DNA from: Dyella tabacisoli
Lineage (GTDB): Bacteria; Pseudomonadota; Gammaproteobacteria; Xanthomonadales; Rhodanobacteraceae
DNA length: 64,000 nt
Direction: 5' to 3'
Assembly (NCBI RefSeq): GCF_003350925.1
Contig: NZ_KZ857174.1
Span: forward strand, 563,484-627,483
Below are positions 55,078-63,064 of this stretch, piece after piece; within the stretch, counting starts at the first letter, position 1, and every line of letters starts with the position of its first letter. A program made the translations under genes and the position numbers. A model generated the notes under the pieces. The model worked only from the letters and a program-made list of their open reading frames with translations, made no database searches and was not told the DNA's origin.

Positions 55078-55644
55078 GTCCAGCATCAAAAGCTTGTTGT
55101 CCTTCAATATCACCTGTTTTTTCTTGACAGGCGAGTCACCGGGCAGCAACAGGTCGAAGCTTGCAATAACGGGCGAAACGCCTGTTTTCAAGGCGTGCCG
55201 CGGGTCATAGCCCTGATCCGACGCCAGTGAAATGTTCTTCAGGCAACTTTGAATAAGCAGGCGGTCGAGTAAGCGCAGGGATCGTTCCTTTCTCTCCACT
55301 AGAAGCATGTAGTCCTCATCGCCTGCACCACAGTAGCCACGCCCCCCTGCATTCGGGGCCGACGGTATTCTCACGTAGATGACGGCGCTATTTTCGGCCT
55401 CGCTATTTTCGGCCTTGGGCAATGCGGCATCCACGGCGAAGAAATCATCGGACTGATCGATTGGCGCGCTGATTCTCGGGTCCAGCTTAAGCGCGCCATG
55501 CTCGTCCTTTGCCAGCACCTTGTCGTGCGCTTTGCATAATTCGTAGCTGCCCGCCGACGATCTCAGCTTTAAGCAGTCTGCGTGCGCACCAGCGGCGAGA
55601 AGTATGGACAGCAAAAAACTGATCGTGGCGAAGATATTTCTCAC
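55063..55644 (-). CDS. Secreted hypothetical protein
   Basis: A 193-aa protein with signal peptide MRNIFATISFLLSILLAAGAHA. I recognise no domain. It has four mature cysteines (including GRGYCGAGDEDYM and IQSCLKN), a short internal duplication AENSEAENS coded by near-identical repeats, and a C-terminal beta-like stretch. GC content is visibly lower than in phnN. It converges on and overlaps phnN by 15 bp. Confidence 0.7.
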   Translation of the reverse strand: MRNIFATISFLLSILLAAGAHADCLKLRSSAGSYELCKAHDKVLAKDEHGALKLDPRISAPIDQSDDFFAVDAALPKAENSEAENSAVIYVRIPSAPNAGGRGYCGAGDEDYMLLVERKERSLRLLDRLLIQSCLKNISLASDQGYDPRHALKTGVSPVIASFDLLLPGDSPVKKKQVILKDNKLLMLDSTRP

Positions 55645-55707
55645 AGTGCTTCCGTATGTTTTCAGGCGACCTTTTCTATCCTCTCTTCGTTCGGGGAGGA
55701 GGGGGCG

Positions 55708-56859
55708 TCAAGGCTTTGAATCGTGGGTCAGCGGCAACACATCCTGTACCAGGCTTAGCAGAAATTTCCCGGATTCCTCTTCAAACAAGATGTGCGAAGA
55801 GTCTTCGAACCAGACCATTTTCTTCTGTGGTGCTTTCACATTGGCAAACCACTGGCTGGCCAGCGTGGCCGATACCGTGAGGTCGTGACGGCCATGAAAA
55901 AGTATGACCGGGCAGCCGAATTGCGTGGTGTCGGTGAAATCGACTTTCATCAACTCCGTCCATAGCAATGGGATGCTGAACGCAATGCCGGCATTACGGG
56001 CTTCGAGATCCTTGGCGTCGTAATCGGGGCTGATCGACATCAACTGCGGATCGTGACCGGTTTTCTCGCCATGAAAATAACCGCCATAGCGTGACATCCA
56101 TTGGCGGTCGACACCGAGCTTGCCGATGGCTTTTTTGACAGCTTCCGCATTGGTGAGGTCGGGGTCGGGGTAGGGCGCGATACTTTCCAATGCCTTGATC
56201 GCCTCGGTATTGCCGTCGCGTCGCGCTGCATCCAAGGTCGTCTGATAACCCATCGCCTCGCTCTGCTGCATATTCACTACCTGGCCCACGCCGACATAGG
56301 CATAGAACCAGTCCGGGTGACGTTGCGCCAGCTTGACGCCGAGTACACTGCCCCACGAGTGGCCGACCAATACGATTTTCGGCTTGTTATAGGTCTTGCG
56401 CAGCCAGGCGATCAGCTCCTCGGCATCGGCCAGCATGCGCTCGCCGCTCATGGTCGGCGCGATCTTCGCCGGATCATTTTCCCGATAGGTTTTGCCGGCG
56501 CCGCGCTGATCCCATTGCACGACGGTGAAATACTCTTCCCATGGGCCGGCATAGCTGTAACTCGCGGGCATCGAGGTCAGCGAAGGGCCGCCGTGGAGAA
56601 ACAACAAAATGGGATTGTCCCGATGCCGGCCGCGCACCGAGATCCACTGCCGAATACCGCCAATCTCCACCGTGGTCATATTCTCGATGCCATCGGGGGT
56701 AACGATCTTGCGAACGTTGCGCAGAATGGTCGCGGCATCGGGAGGCGGATTGGCGGCCGGCTTGGCGGGTGTATCCGCAGAGGCCGTGCCAACCATCGTA
56801 AGCAGCGCCATCGCAGCGCAGATAAACCATCGGCGTGTGGTATGAGCAGATATCGACAC
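55708..56859 (-). CDS. Secreted alpha/beta-hydrolase (prolyl aminopeptidase-like)
   Basis: A 383-aa exported hydrolase with signal peptide ending GTASA. It has the oxyanion segment LLFLHGGPSLTSMP, WDQRGAGKTYREN and the nucleophile elbow LVGHSWGSVLG; the Asp is in LFHGRHDLTV and the His in DSSHILFEEES. HGGP and DQRGAGKT are marks of the proline iminopeptidase group (S33). It is probably a peptide or ester hydrolase in the periplasm or outside the cell. Confidence 0.9.
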   Translation of the reverse strand: MSISAHTTRRWFICAAMALLTMVGTASADTPAKPAANPPPDAATILRNVRKIVTPDGIENMTTVEIGGIRQWISVRGRHRDNPILLFLHGGPSLTSMPASYSYAGPWEEYFTVVQWDQRGAGKTYRENDPAKIAPTMSGERMLADAEELIAWLRKTYNKPKIVLVGHSWGSVLGVKLAQRHPDWFYAYVGVGQVVNMQQSEAMGYQTTLDAARRDGNTEAIKALESIAPYPDPDLTNAEAVKKAIGKLGVDRQWMSRYGGYFHGEKTGHDPQLMSISPDYDAKDLEARNAGIAFSIPLLWTELMKVDFTDTTQFGCPVILFHGRHDLTVSATLASQWFANVKAPQKKMVWFEDSSHILFEEESGKFLLSLVQDVLPLTHDSKP

Positions 56860-56951
56860 GGGTATTCCCTGAGCTGGCGCGGCTGCCAGCGCGCATCATG
56901 CCATCGGCAATAATGCCGCGACTGTGCCGGTCGCCATGGCCATAGGTCTTA

Positions 56952-57217
56952 GAGCCTGTTCAAAGTCTCCCCGTGGCCCGCGCCGGGAGCTGTTTGCACG
57001 CAGGACAAGGAAGAACGAAAGAGTGTACGTCGGTACACGACTGAGTGATGACGCGGTCATGGGTGCAAACAGCCCCGGCCCGAAGGGTTGAGCCGCTGTG
57101 GCCGCCATGCGCCAGCGCGCGGCTTGACCTGACGGCCAGTCAGGCGCTGCGCCACGCACTACCACCTGGCGGCCACAGCAGCTCAACGCGGGCTACGGGG
57201 AGACTTTGAACAGGCTC
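56952..57217. mobile_element. 266-bp MITE-like element with 31-bp terminal inverted repeats
   Basis: The ends share GAGCCTGTTCAAAGTCTCCC and continue for 31 bp with 30 matches. A TTA direct repeat flanks both ends (56949-56951 and 57218-57220); the right one is the stop codon of the MFS gene. Two further inverted repeats lie inside: GCTGTTTGCAC with 57063-57073, and a 21-bp pair (57087-57107 / 57167-57187, 20 matches). There is no transposase ORF. Confidence 0.75.
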
Positions 57218-58519
57218 TTAGGCCGGTGTCGGCAGCCCTGCCGGCACGCTGGCTTGCCGCGCCTTGGTCTTGAAATAGATCGCCGAGCTCAAGGTAATCA
57301 GCATGCCGATGCTCGATAGCGTAACTACCGTATCGGCGTAGAACGTCGCCCAGGACAAATGCATGCCGCCGAATTCCTTGAACAGGATGATGGCGACACT
57401 GCCCAGATAGCCGCTGGAGTCGGCGATATACATCACAAAGCCCACATTGCCGGCGACGCGAAAGGTCGCCAGCATGCGTTCGAAAAAGGTGGAGTTGTAA
57501 GGCACGTAGGCGAGGTACAGGCCAAAGCCGCTGCCGCCGATCCAACCCAGGGAATCGAGCTTGCCGATGCTATGCAACCAGGTAGCCAGCACCGCGGTAG
57601 CGAAGCCGATAAAGATCAGCAGGTGATTGAGCATCAACGCTTTCAAGTTGTCGCGCACGGCCATGGTGCAGGCGGTAATCAACAGTACGGCGATGGCGAT
57701 GGGTACTTCGGTGGCGGTAAATACCGAAGCATCGCCGCCACGGCCCAGGTCGGCCCAGATCTCCGCCGCGAAGTTGTCGCGAAAATCGCGAGCAATCGTC
57801 AACGCCACATAAGCCACCACGATCATCGCCACACCAGGCAGAAAGCGCAGTAGAAAAGCACGCCGACTGCGGGCGTCCATCGGCACCCGTGCACTGCGCG
57901 CGGCGATATCGGCGGCACTCGGCGGCGGTAGGCGCTCCAGCATCCATACCGACAAACACAGCGATGGCACAAACAGCAGTGCCGTGGCGAACGGCATCCA
58001 GAATTCGCTGACGCCATGGCTCACCATCAGCCACATGCCGATCGACTTCACCACGCCGGAGGCGACGATAAAGCTGGCGCACATGCAGGCGGCCATCAGC
58101 TCGGTACCGCGACGGCCTTCCAGATAGCCAAAGATCACGCCCCACACCATGCCCAGCGGCAGGCCGTTGAGAAACAGAAAAGCGATGTTCCACGGTGCCG
58201 GCGTTAACGCGAAGCCCAGCAAAGCCACCCAGGCGAAGCCGATCAGCCCGGCCAGGGCACGGGCCCGACTGTGCCGCTGCATTTCGGCGATCCAGGTAAT
58301 GCCGCGAAACTTGCTCAGCATGTAGCCCAGCACCTGTGCGATCACCAGCCACACTTTGTAATCCACGCCGGCGAAATGCATGCCCTCGAACGAGGCGGCC
58401 GTGAACGGCTTGCGGAACGCATACATCGACGCGTAGGCCAGAAAGGCCGCGCCACCGGCCAACAAGTGGGCGATAACCGGATGTCGGTTAGGGCCAGATA
58501 ACCAAGAAACCACGCGCAC
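57218..58519 (-). CDS. DUF5690/MFS-like membrane transporter
   Basis: A 433-aa membrane protein with about 12 helices. Segments such as AFLAYASMYAFRKPFTAASFEG (MFS-like first helix), GLPLGMVWGVIFGYLEGRRGTELMAA and YNSTFFERMLATFRVAGNVGFVMYIADSSGYLGSV match the DUF5690 family. No substrate is known. The stop codon (TAA) is the flank of a MITE-like insertion, which may have supplied a new 3' end to its mRNA. Confidence 0.88.
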   Translation of the reverse strand: MRVVSWLSGPNRHPVIAHLLAGGAAFLAYASMYAFRKPFTAASFEGMHFAGVDYKVWLVIAQVLGYMLSKFRGITWIAEMQRHSRARALAGLIGFAWVALLGFALTPAPWNIAFLFLNGLPLGMVWGVIFGYLEGRRGTELMAACMCASFIVASGVVKSIGMWLMVSHGVSEFWMPFATALLFVPSLCLSVWMLERLPPPSAADIAARSARVPMDARSRRAFLLRFLPGVAMIVVAYVALTIARDFRDNFAAEIWADLGRGGDASVFTATEVPIAIAVLLITACTMAVRDNLKALMLNHLLIFIGFATAVLATWLHSIGKLDSLGWIGGSGFGLYLAYVPYNSTFFERMLATFRVAGNVGFVMYIADSSGYLGSVAIILFKEFGGMHLSWATFYADTVVTLSSIGMLITLSSAIYFKTKARQASVPAGLPTPA

Positions 58520-58639
58520 GCAGGCAATCCTCAGGGGAGTGCCTGGCAGCGTGGCGGCCGCAGGTTACAGTGCTGTGGCGATGTCTAGGTGGGTACTTGG
58601 GCGTGTTGGAGCGTTTTTAGCTGTTATCGCAAGCACCCG

Positions 58640-58677
58640 ACCCCTCCCCAACCCTCCCCTGCATGCAGGGGAGGGGG
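58640..58677. repeat. Dispersed C/G-rich palindromic repeat (copy 4)
   Basis: CCCCTCCCCAACC followed by a perfect 24-bp palindrome (58652-58675, centre TGCATGCA). Almost the same as the copy at 9026, and lies between the M28 peptidase and the MFS gene, with no ORF in the 258-bp gap. Confidence 0.85.
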
Positions 58678-58778
58678 CCGAATAAGGTGAGTTTGTTTGT
58701 CATTCCTCCCCCTGCGTGTCCCGAATTGGAAGAGGGGCTTGCGGCAAGATTGCATCCCTATAATCGATACCAGGGCGT

Positions 58779-60431
58779 CTATTTGCGCTCAGCCGAACTG
58801 GCGTCGCGTGCCGCGCGGAACTCGGAGTCTTTGCTCCAGTTCGGCCAGGTATTCGAATTGGCCAGATCACTACCCAGCGTGTAGAGAATCTGCAGGTCGC
58901 GCGCCATGCCGGTAAACGACCAGCTCGCCTGCCATTCGTCGGCCGGCTGGTGGTAATGATTGGCGTTGTATTCGTCTTCGGCGGCCTTGCCAGCGGCGAG
59001 GCCGCCGTCCACCCAGTCGTCGCCTGAGCTGAACGAAACCGCCGGCACACCGCGCTTGGCGAAGGAGAAGTGATCCGAGCGGAAGAAGTGGCCTGCTTCC
59101 GGCTTCGGATCAGGCGCATAGGTTAGATCCCACTTCTTTGCCGTAGCGGTCAGCTCGTCGAGCAGATCGAGCTTGGCGCTGCCGGAGATCGTGAAGTTGC
59201 GCGCCGGGCCGTGCGGATCGAGTGCGTCCATATTGAGTACGCCGACCGTTTTGCCCAGCGAATAGAGCGGCTTGGAGGCGTAGTACTCCGAGCCGAGCAA
59301 ACCTTTTTCTTCGGCGGTGACATTGAGAAACACGATCGATCGCTGCGGTCGCGGCGCCTTGGCGAATGCACGCGCCAGTTCGATCAAGGCCGCCGTGCCG
59401 GTGGCGTTGTCCACTGCACCGTTATAGATCCGGTCGCCCTTGGCGTCGGGCTCACCGATGCCGAGGTGATCCCAATGCGCGCTATAAATGACCGTTTCGT
59501 CCGGCCGTTTGCTGCCATCCAGGCGACCCACGATGTTGTGCGAAGTAATCACCTTCGCATCCACTTTGTAATTCGCCGAGAAGCTCTCGCCCTTCAGTAC
59601 TACCGGCTTGAACTCGCGCGTCTGCGCCTGCTTTTTCAGTACTTCGAAATCCAGGCCCGCCTGCTTGAACAGCTCGACCGCGAGATCGCGCTGAATCCAG
59701 CCTTCCAACTGCGGATGTACCGAGGCGGGGTGATCGCGGACGATATCGAACATGGTGTTGGCGTTCGAGTTCTTCACTGTCGCCCAACCGTAAGAAGCCG
59801 GCGCGGTCTCGTGTACGATCAACACACCGGCCGCACCGCGTCGTGCGGCTTCCTCGTATTTGTAAGTCCAGCGGCCGTAATAAGTCATCGCCTTGCCGCC
59901 GAAATCGCCAACGCCGGTTTCAAAATCCGGGTCGTTAATCAGCACCACAGCGATCTTGCCGTGCAGGTCGAGCCCCTTGAAGTCGTCCCATTGGCGTTCC
60001 GGCGCGGTTACGCCGTAGCCCACGAAAACCAGCGGCGCGTCGGCGATCGACACCGACTTGGAGCCATCCAGCGGTGCGCGCACGGCAATCTCGTTGCCCT
60101 GGGTCAATGCACGATTTTTACCGTCGAGCTTCAGCGTCAGCGTTGGCGTACCGACGATCTCGGCGCGCAGCAGCGGCACTGCCTGCGTCCACGTCCGCTT
60201 GCCATTCTTCAAATCGCCACCGGGCTGCAAGCCCGCCGCCTTCATCTGCCCGATCACATAGTCGACCGTCTTGGTCTCGCCAGCCGTAGCCGGGCCGCGA
60301 CCTTCAAAGGCATCGGAGGAAAGTGTCTTTACATCAGCAGACAAACGCTGCGGATCGAACGTCGGCGCATCGACCGCCGATACGGCGGTGGCGATGGATA
60401 AGGCGAGGGTGGACAGAACCAGTCGTTTCAC
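58779..60431 (-). CDS. Secreted M28-family metallopeptidase with PA domain
   Basis: A 550-aa exported aminopeptidase. Signal MKRLVLSTLALSIATAVSA; an N-terminal M28 lobe, a PA insert of about 130 residues (VFVGYGVTAPERQWDDFKGLDLHGKIAVVLINDP ... GAAGVLIVHE), then the di-zinc core: SAHWDHLG, GAVDNATGTA, TAEEKGLLGSEYY, NMDALDPHG and NHYHQPADEW. All five ligands are present. Very common in xanthomonads for peptide utilisation. Confidence 0.95.
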   Translation of the reverse strand: MKRLVLSTLALSIATAVSAVDAPTFDPQRLSADVKTLSSDAFEGRGPATAGETKTVDYVIGQMKAAGLQPGGDLKNGKRTWTQAVPLLRAEIVGTPTLTLKLDGKNRALTQGNEIAVRAPLDGSKSVSIADAPLVFVGYGVTAPERQWDDFKGLDLHGKIAVVLINDPDFETGVGDFGGKAMTYYGRWTYKYEEAARRGAAGVLIVHETAPASYGWATVKNSNANTMFDIVRDHPASVHPQLEGWIQRDLAVELFKQAGLDFEVLKKQAQTREFKPVVLKGESFSANYKVDAKVITSHNIVGRLDGSKRPDETVIYSAHWDHLGIGEPDAKGDRIYNGAVDNATGTAALIELARAFAKAPRPQRSIVFLNVTAEEKGLLGSEYYASKPLYSLGKTVGVLNMDALDPHGPARNFTISGSAKLDLLDELTATAKKWDLTYAPDPKPEAGHFFRSDHFSFAKRGVPAVSFSSGDDWVDGGLAAGKAAEDEYNANHYHQPADEWQASWSFTGMARDLQILYTLGSDLANSNTWPNWSKDSEFRAARDASSAERK

Positions 60432-60684
60432 GGGCAGCTACCTGTGGGGGAATCTCTGCCGATAGTAGATAGCTGATGTGCCTTGGGTCTAGCGTTTGCG
60501 CTTTTTCGGAATCGTCTGAATGGCACGGCCCCTTTCGCTGCCTATGCTTGGCAGGTCCAGTGACCAAGCGGCCCACGCACGCTGGACGAGTGGACGATAT
60601 GGCCCATGGATGGGCTTCTCGCTGCCTGCGTGCGTACATCACCCAGTAATCCTCAAGCGTGGCGTATAACGTGTGTGCGAAAGG

Positions 60685-61479
60685 CTATTGTGGATTTGCC
60701 CACCAGGGCCACGATTCTGTTAGAGCAGGCTTGCCGATAGCGAAGACGTCCTGATGATCGGCCCAGCCACGTTCGCTGTAGTGAAGTAAGCGCGTGTCAG
60801 GGATTTGTTCGATGTCTCCGATTGTGACGTGCGGCCGGGCCATTGAGATCCCATAAGTCCCTTCGATATAGGCGTGATTTTCCTTCGCCTGATAGTCGCA
60901 ATATCCGTAGCCTGACTTGCGATAACCCTCCATCACGGTATTCCACCCTTCGGGCGAAATGTAGGGATAGTGTTGATAGACGTGTTCGCTCCAACGTCCA
61001 TGAGTGGTGCCGACCAGCACCCCTTTGGGGCTTAGGAATTTAGCCAGGTGCTCTAGCCATGCGCGCGCGATATCCCGAGACACATGAGTGAATAGTGACC
61101 CAACCCAGATCAGATCATACGTCGTGTCGAACTGCATGGTGGTCAGAGCTTCACGCGAAAGAAGCGGTCGGGCACCAAAGGTTTTGGCGCAAAATGCTAT
61201 GCCGTCTTGATCGAGATCACAGGCATCGAACATTGCCTCAGGGAAAAGCTTCACCAAGTGGCGAAGCACGCGTCCGTGACCGCATGGGATGTCGAGCACC
61301 CGGGTGATTTCATCAACATCGCTGGATTGCCATGCAAGCAATATGGCGTTCATCGCGCTTATGCCGACTCTTTTGTAACCTGGGTCGAACATGGAGTCAT
61401 TTGGGGAAACGGTCTCATCGACCGATGAATTGCGATAACGCGCGAGTGCCTGAGCCACCAGATCGAAAGACGCCATCAT
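60685..61479 (-). CDS. Class I SAM-dependent methyltransferase (accessory, low GC)
   Basis: A 264-aa methyltransferase: motif I VLDIPCGHGRVLRHLVK, then ACDLDQDGIAFC and DLIWVGSLFTHVSRDIARAWLEHLAKFLSPKGVLVGTTHG, a pattern seen in methyltransferases of polysaccharide or O-antigen clusters. Base and codon use are more A/T-rich than the neighbours. ATG 61479 or 61476. With the acyltransferase upstream it forms a two-gene accessory patch beside tRNA-Phe. Confidence 0.83.
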   Translation of the reverse strand: MMASFDLVAQALARYRNSSVDETVSPNDSMFDPGYKRVGISAMNAILLAWQSSDVDEITRVLDIPCGHGRVLRHLVKLFPEAMFDACDLDQDGIAFCAKTFGARPLLSREALTTMQFDTTYDLIWVGSLFTHVSRDIARAWLEHLAKFLSPKGVLVGTTHGRWSEHVYQHYPYISPEGWNTVMEGYRKSGYGYCDYQAKENHAYIEGTYGISMARPHVTIGDIEQIPDTRLLHYSERGWADHQDVFAIGKPALTESWPWWANPQ

Positions 61480-61616
61480 TTGTTCCGTATGTTTGATTGT
61501 TCGCGTAGCGGTTCAAGTAGGAGTGAGCAGCAATCCATATCGCCAGAATTTCTCGGCGTAGCTGTCCAGCCTTCCACTCCATCTTATGGGTGCAGTAATG
61601 GGACTGTGATCGGTCG

Positions 61617-62213
61617 TTAATGTGAAGTGGCTAAGTCATCAAAAAGTGCTTTCTCAATGGTCAACATCTTTTGCGATCTGGCTTTCAATTTTCTGGCTGG
61701 CGTGCCGGTATAAATGCCCCATGGTTCCAGGCTTCTAGTCACCAGCGATAGTGCGCCCACCGACGATCCCTCACCAATAGTCACTTGAGGAAGAATGACT
61801 GAGCCAGAGCCAATAATGACATGGCGGCTCAGATGAACCGTGCCACCCCTGACCTTTGTGTATTTGCTGGGAACAGTAGGGTTGGTCAGCGCCTCTCCGG
61901 TGTAGTCATCGGTACGACTATAAACGTGGACGCCTTGTGATATCCCGCTGAAGTCATCCATCTGAATGCCATCGCCAGCGGATAGCAGGCAGTAGCCGGC
62001 AATATGGACATAAGAGCCAATCTTTAGCCACCCGGTGCCAGTTGCAATAATGCTGCAATAGGGATCAATACGAACGTTATCGCCGATCTCTATATTTTCC
62101 AGGCCGGCAATCGTATTGTTACGAGCAATCCTGACGTTCTTGCCGACAGCCTTGAAGCCAAGAGAACGTAATTCGCCTTCTTCCATGTATTCAGTGAGAA
62201 AGGGGTTCAGCAT
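61617..62213 (-). CDS. Hexapeptide-repeat acyltransferase (LbH family)
   Basis: A 198-aa left-handed beta-helix transferase. Hexad repeats run through IARNNTIAGLENIEIGDNVRIDP and VHLSRHVIIGSGSVILPQVTIGEGSSVGALSLVTRSL, ending with YTGTPARKLKAR, the C-terminal cap typical of sugar O-acetyltransferases (maltose or galactoside acetyltransferase, WbbJ-like). The catalytic-type His of this fold could be in SQGVHVYSR. GC content is low. It probably acetylates a surface sugar; its partners are not in the window. Confidence 0.87.
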   Translation of the reverse strand: MLNPFLTEYMEEGELRSLGFKAVGKNVRIARNNTIAGLENIEIGDNVRIDPYCSIIATGTGWLKIGSYVHIAGYCLLSAGDGIQMDDFSGISQGVHVYSRTDDYTGEALTNPTVPSKYTKVRGGTVHLSRHVIIGSGSVILPQVTIGEGSSVGALSLVTRSLEPWGIYTGTPARKLKARSQKMLTIEKALFDDLATSH

Positions 62214-62602
62214 GAATGATCCTCTACGAATTTTGATCTTGCAGACTCTGGATTTATCAATAGAGCCATTTTTATCATGCTAACCCAGACCTATCCTCAA
62301 TCTATGCGGACGATCACTGTTGCGTGATATTGCTTGACATGATGATCCTTTCGGTCTGGTCGTCCTTCTCCTGCCAAACCCCGTATTCGCCAATCATCCA
62401 CTCCGTTGCCGAGCACCATTCGCAAAGCCGATCCTTCATTGCAAAGTTCATCTGACGATATGGGGCTGTTTGCCGTATGGGCCTCGGCGAGCATCCCGAA
62501 TGTCTGGCGGAGGAGGTTGCGGGGTGGGCGCCCGGCATGACGGGAGGATAGATCTGCGCGGTCTCCACTGGAGATGCAATTGGCGCAAATTTGGCGCGAG
62601 CC
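62214..62602. other. Gene-free, lower-GC segment 3' of tRNA-Phe
   Basis: I find no credible coding region; the open frames here are short, and the longest one simply reads through the tRNA. Together with 60685-62213 this is where an island integrated at the tRNA 3' end would lie, but I see no integrase remnant or second copy of the tRNA end. Confidence 0.5.
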
Positions 62603-62635
62603 AAAAAGAAAAGGCCCGCATCGCTGCGGGCCTTT
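62603..62635 (-). terminator. Rho-independent terminator of tRNA-Phe
   Basis: AAGGCCCGCA and TGCGGGCCTT (10-bp perfect stem, 62611-62634), followed on the minus strand by TTCTTTTT. It begins 6 nt past the tRNA 3' end. Confidence 0.9.
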
Positions 62636-62640
62636 CAATA

Positions 62641-62716
62641 TGGTGGCTGAGGACGGAATCGAACCGCCGACACGGGGATTTTCAATCCCCTGCTCTACCA
62701 ACTGAGCTACTCAGCC
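62641..62716 (-). tRNA. tRNA-Phe (anticodon GAA)
   Basis: On the minus strand a 76-nt cloverleaf: acceptor GGCTGAG pairs with CTCAGCC, D-arm with AGCTCAGTTGGTAGAGC, anticodon loop TTGAAAA giving GAA, T-arm GGTTCGATTCC, and an encoded CCA end. A terminator follows immediately. Confidence 0.97.
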
Positions 62717-62785
62717 AAGCTGACTGCCATGTGGGCGGTCGGTGTTGCTTAGAGCCGCGCATTTAAGCTGATGTACGGCCCGGAG

Positions 62786-63064
62786 TCAAGACTCGGTGGT
62801 GGGGGCGACGTAGCCTTCGGGTTGCTTTACCTCGCCGCCGAAGAGGAATTTCTCCATCTCGGTAGTCAGGAACTGGCGTGCCTTGGGGTCGAGTGGATTG
62901 AGGCGGTATTCGTTGAGCAGCATGGTCTGGTGGGTCAGCCACTGCTGCCAGGCCGGTTTGGAGATCTCGGCGTAGATGCGCTGCCCGAGGGGGCCGGGCC
63001 AGGGGGCGAAATCGAGGCCGTCGGCGTCGATGCCGAGTTTGGCGCAATGGACCGTGCGACTCAT
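62786..63064 (-). CDS. yggX: Fe(II)-trafficking / oxidative damage protection protein YggX
   Basis: A 92-aa protein, canonical length. The start [19 protein letters not shown] carries the conserved Cys7; [44 protein letters not shown] is the family core. YggX lowers iron-dependent oxidative damage and helps repair Fe-S proteins. It overlaps mutY by 4 bp in a mutY-yggX operon, an arrangement shared with E. coli, where mutY itself encodes an Fe-S enzyme. Confidence 0.96.
   Translation of the reverse strand: MSRTVHCAKLGIDADGLDFAPWPGPLGQRIYAEISKPAWQQWLTHQTMLLNEYRLNPLDPKARQFLTTEMEKFLFGGEVKQPEGYVAPTTES

Noticed and set aside
62297-62701. A 134-codon minus-strand ORF beginning MVEQGIENPRVGGSIPSS
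   Set aside because: Its first part is a read-through of the tRNA-Phe gene (the ENPRVGGSIPS pattern is a classic tRNA artefact) and it continues through the terminator.
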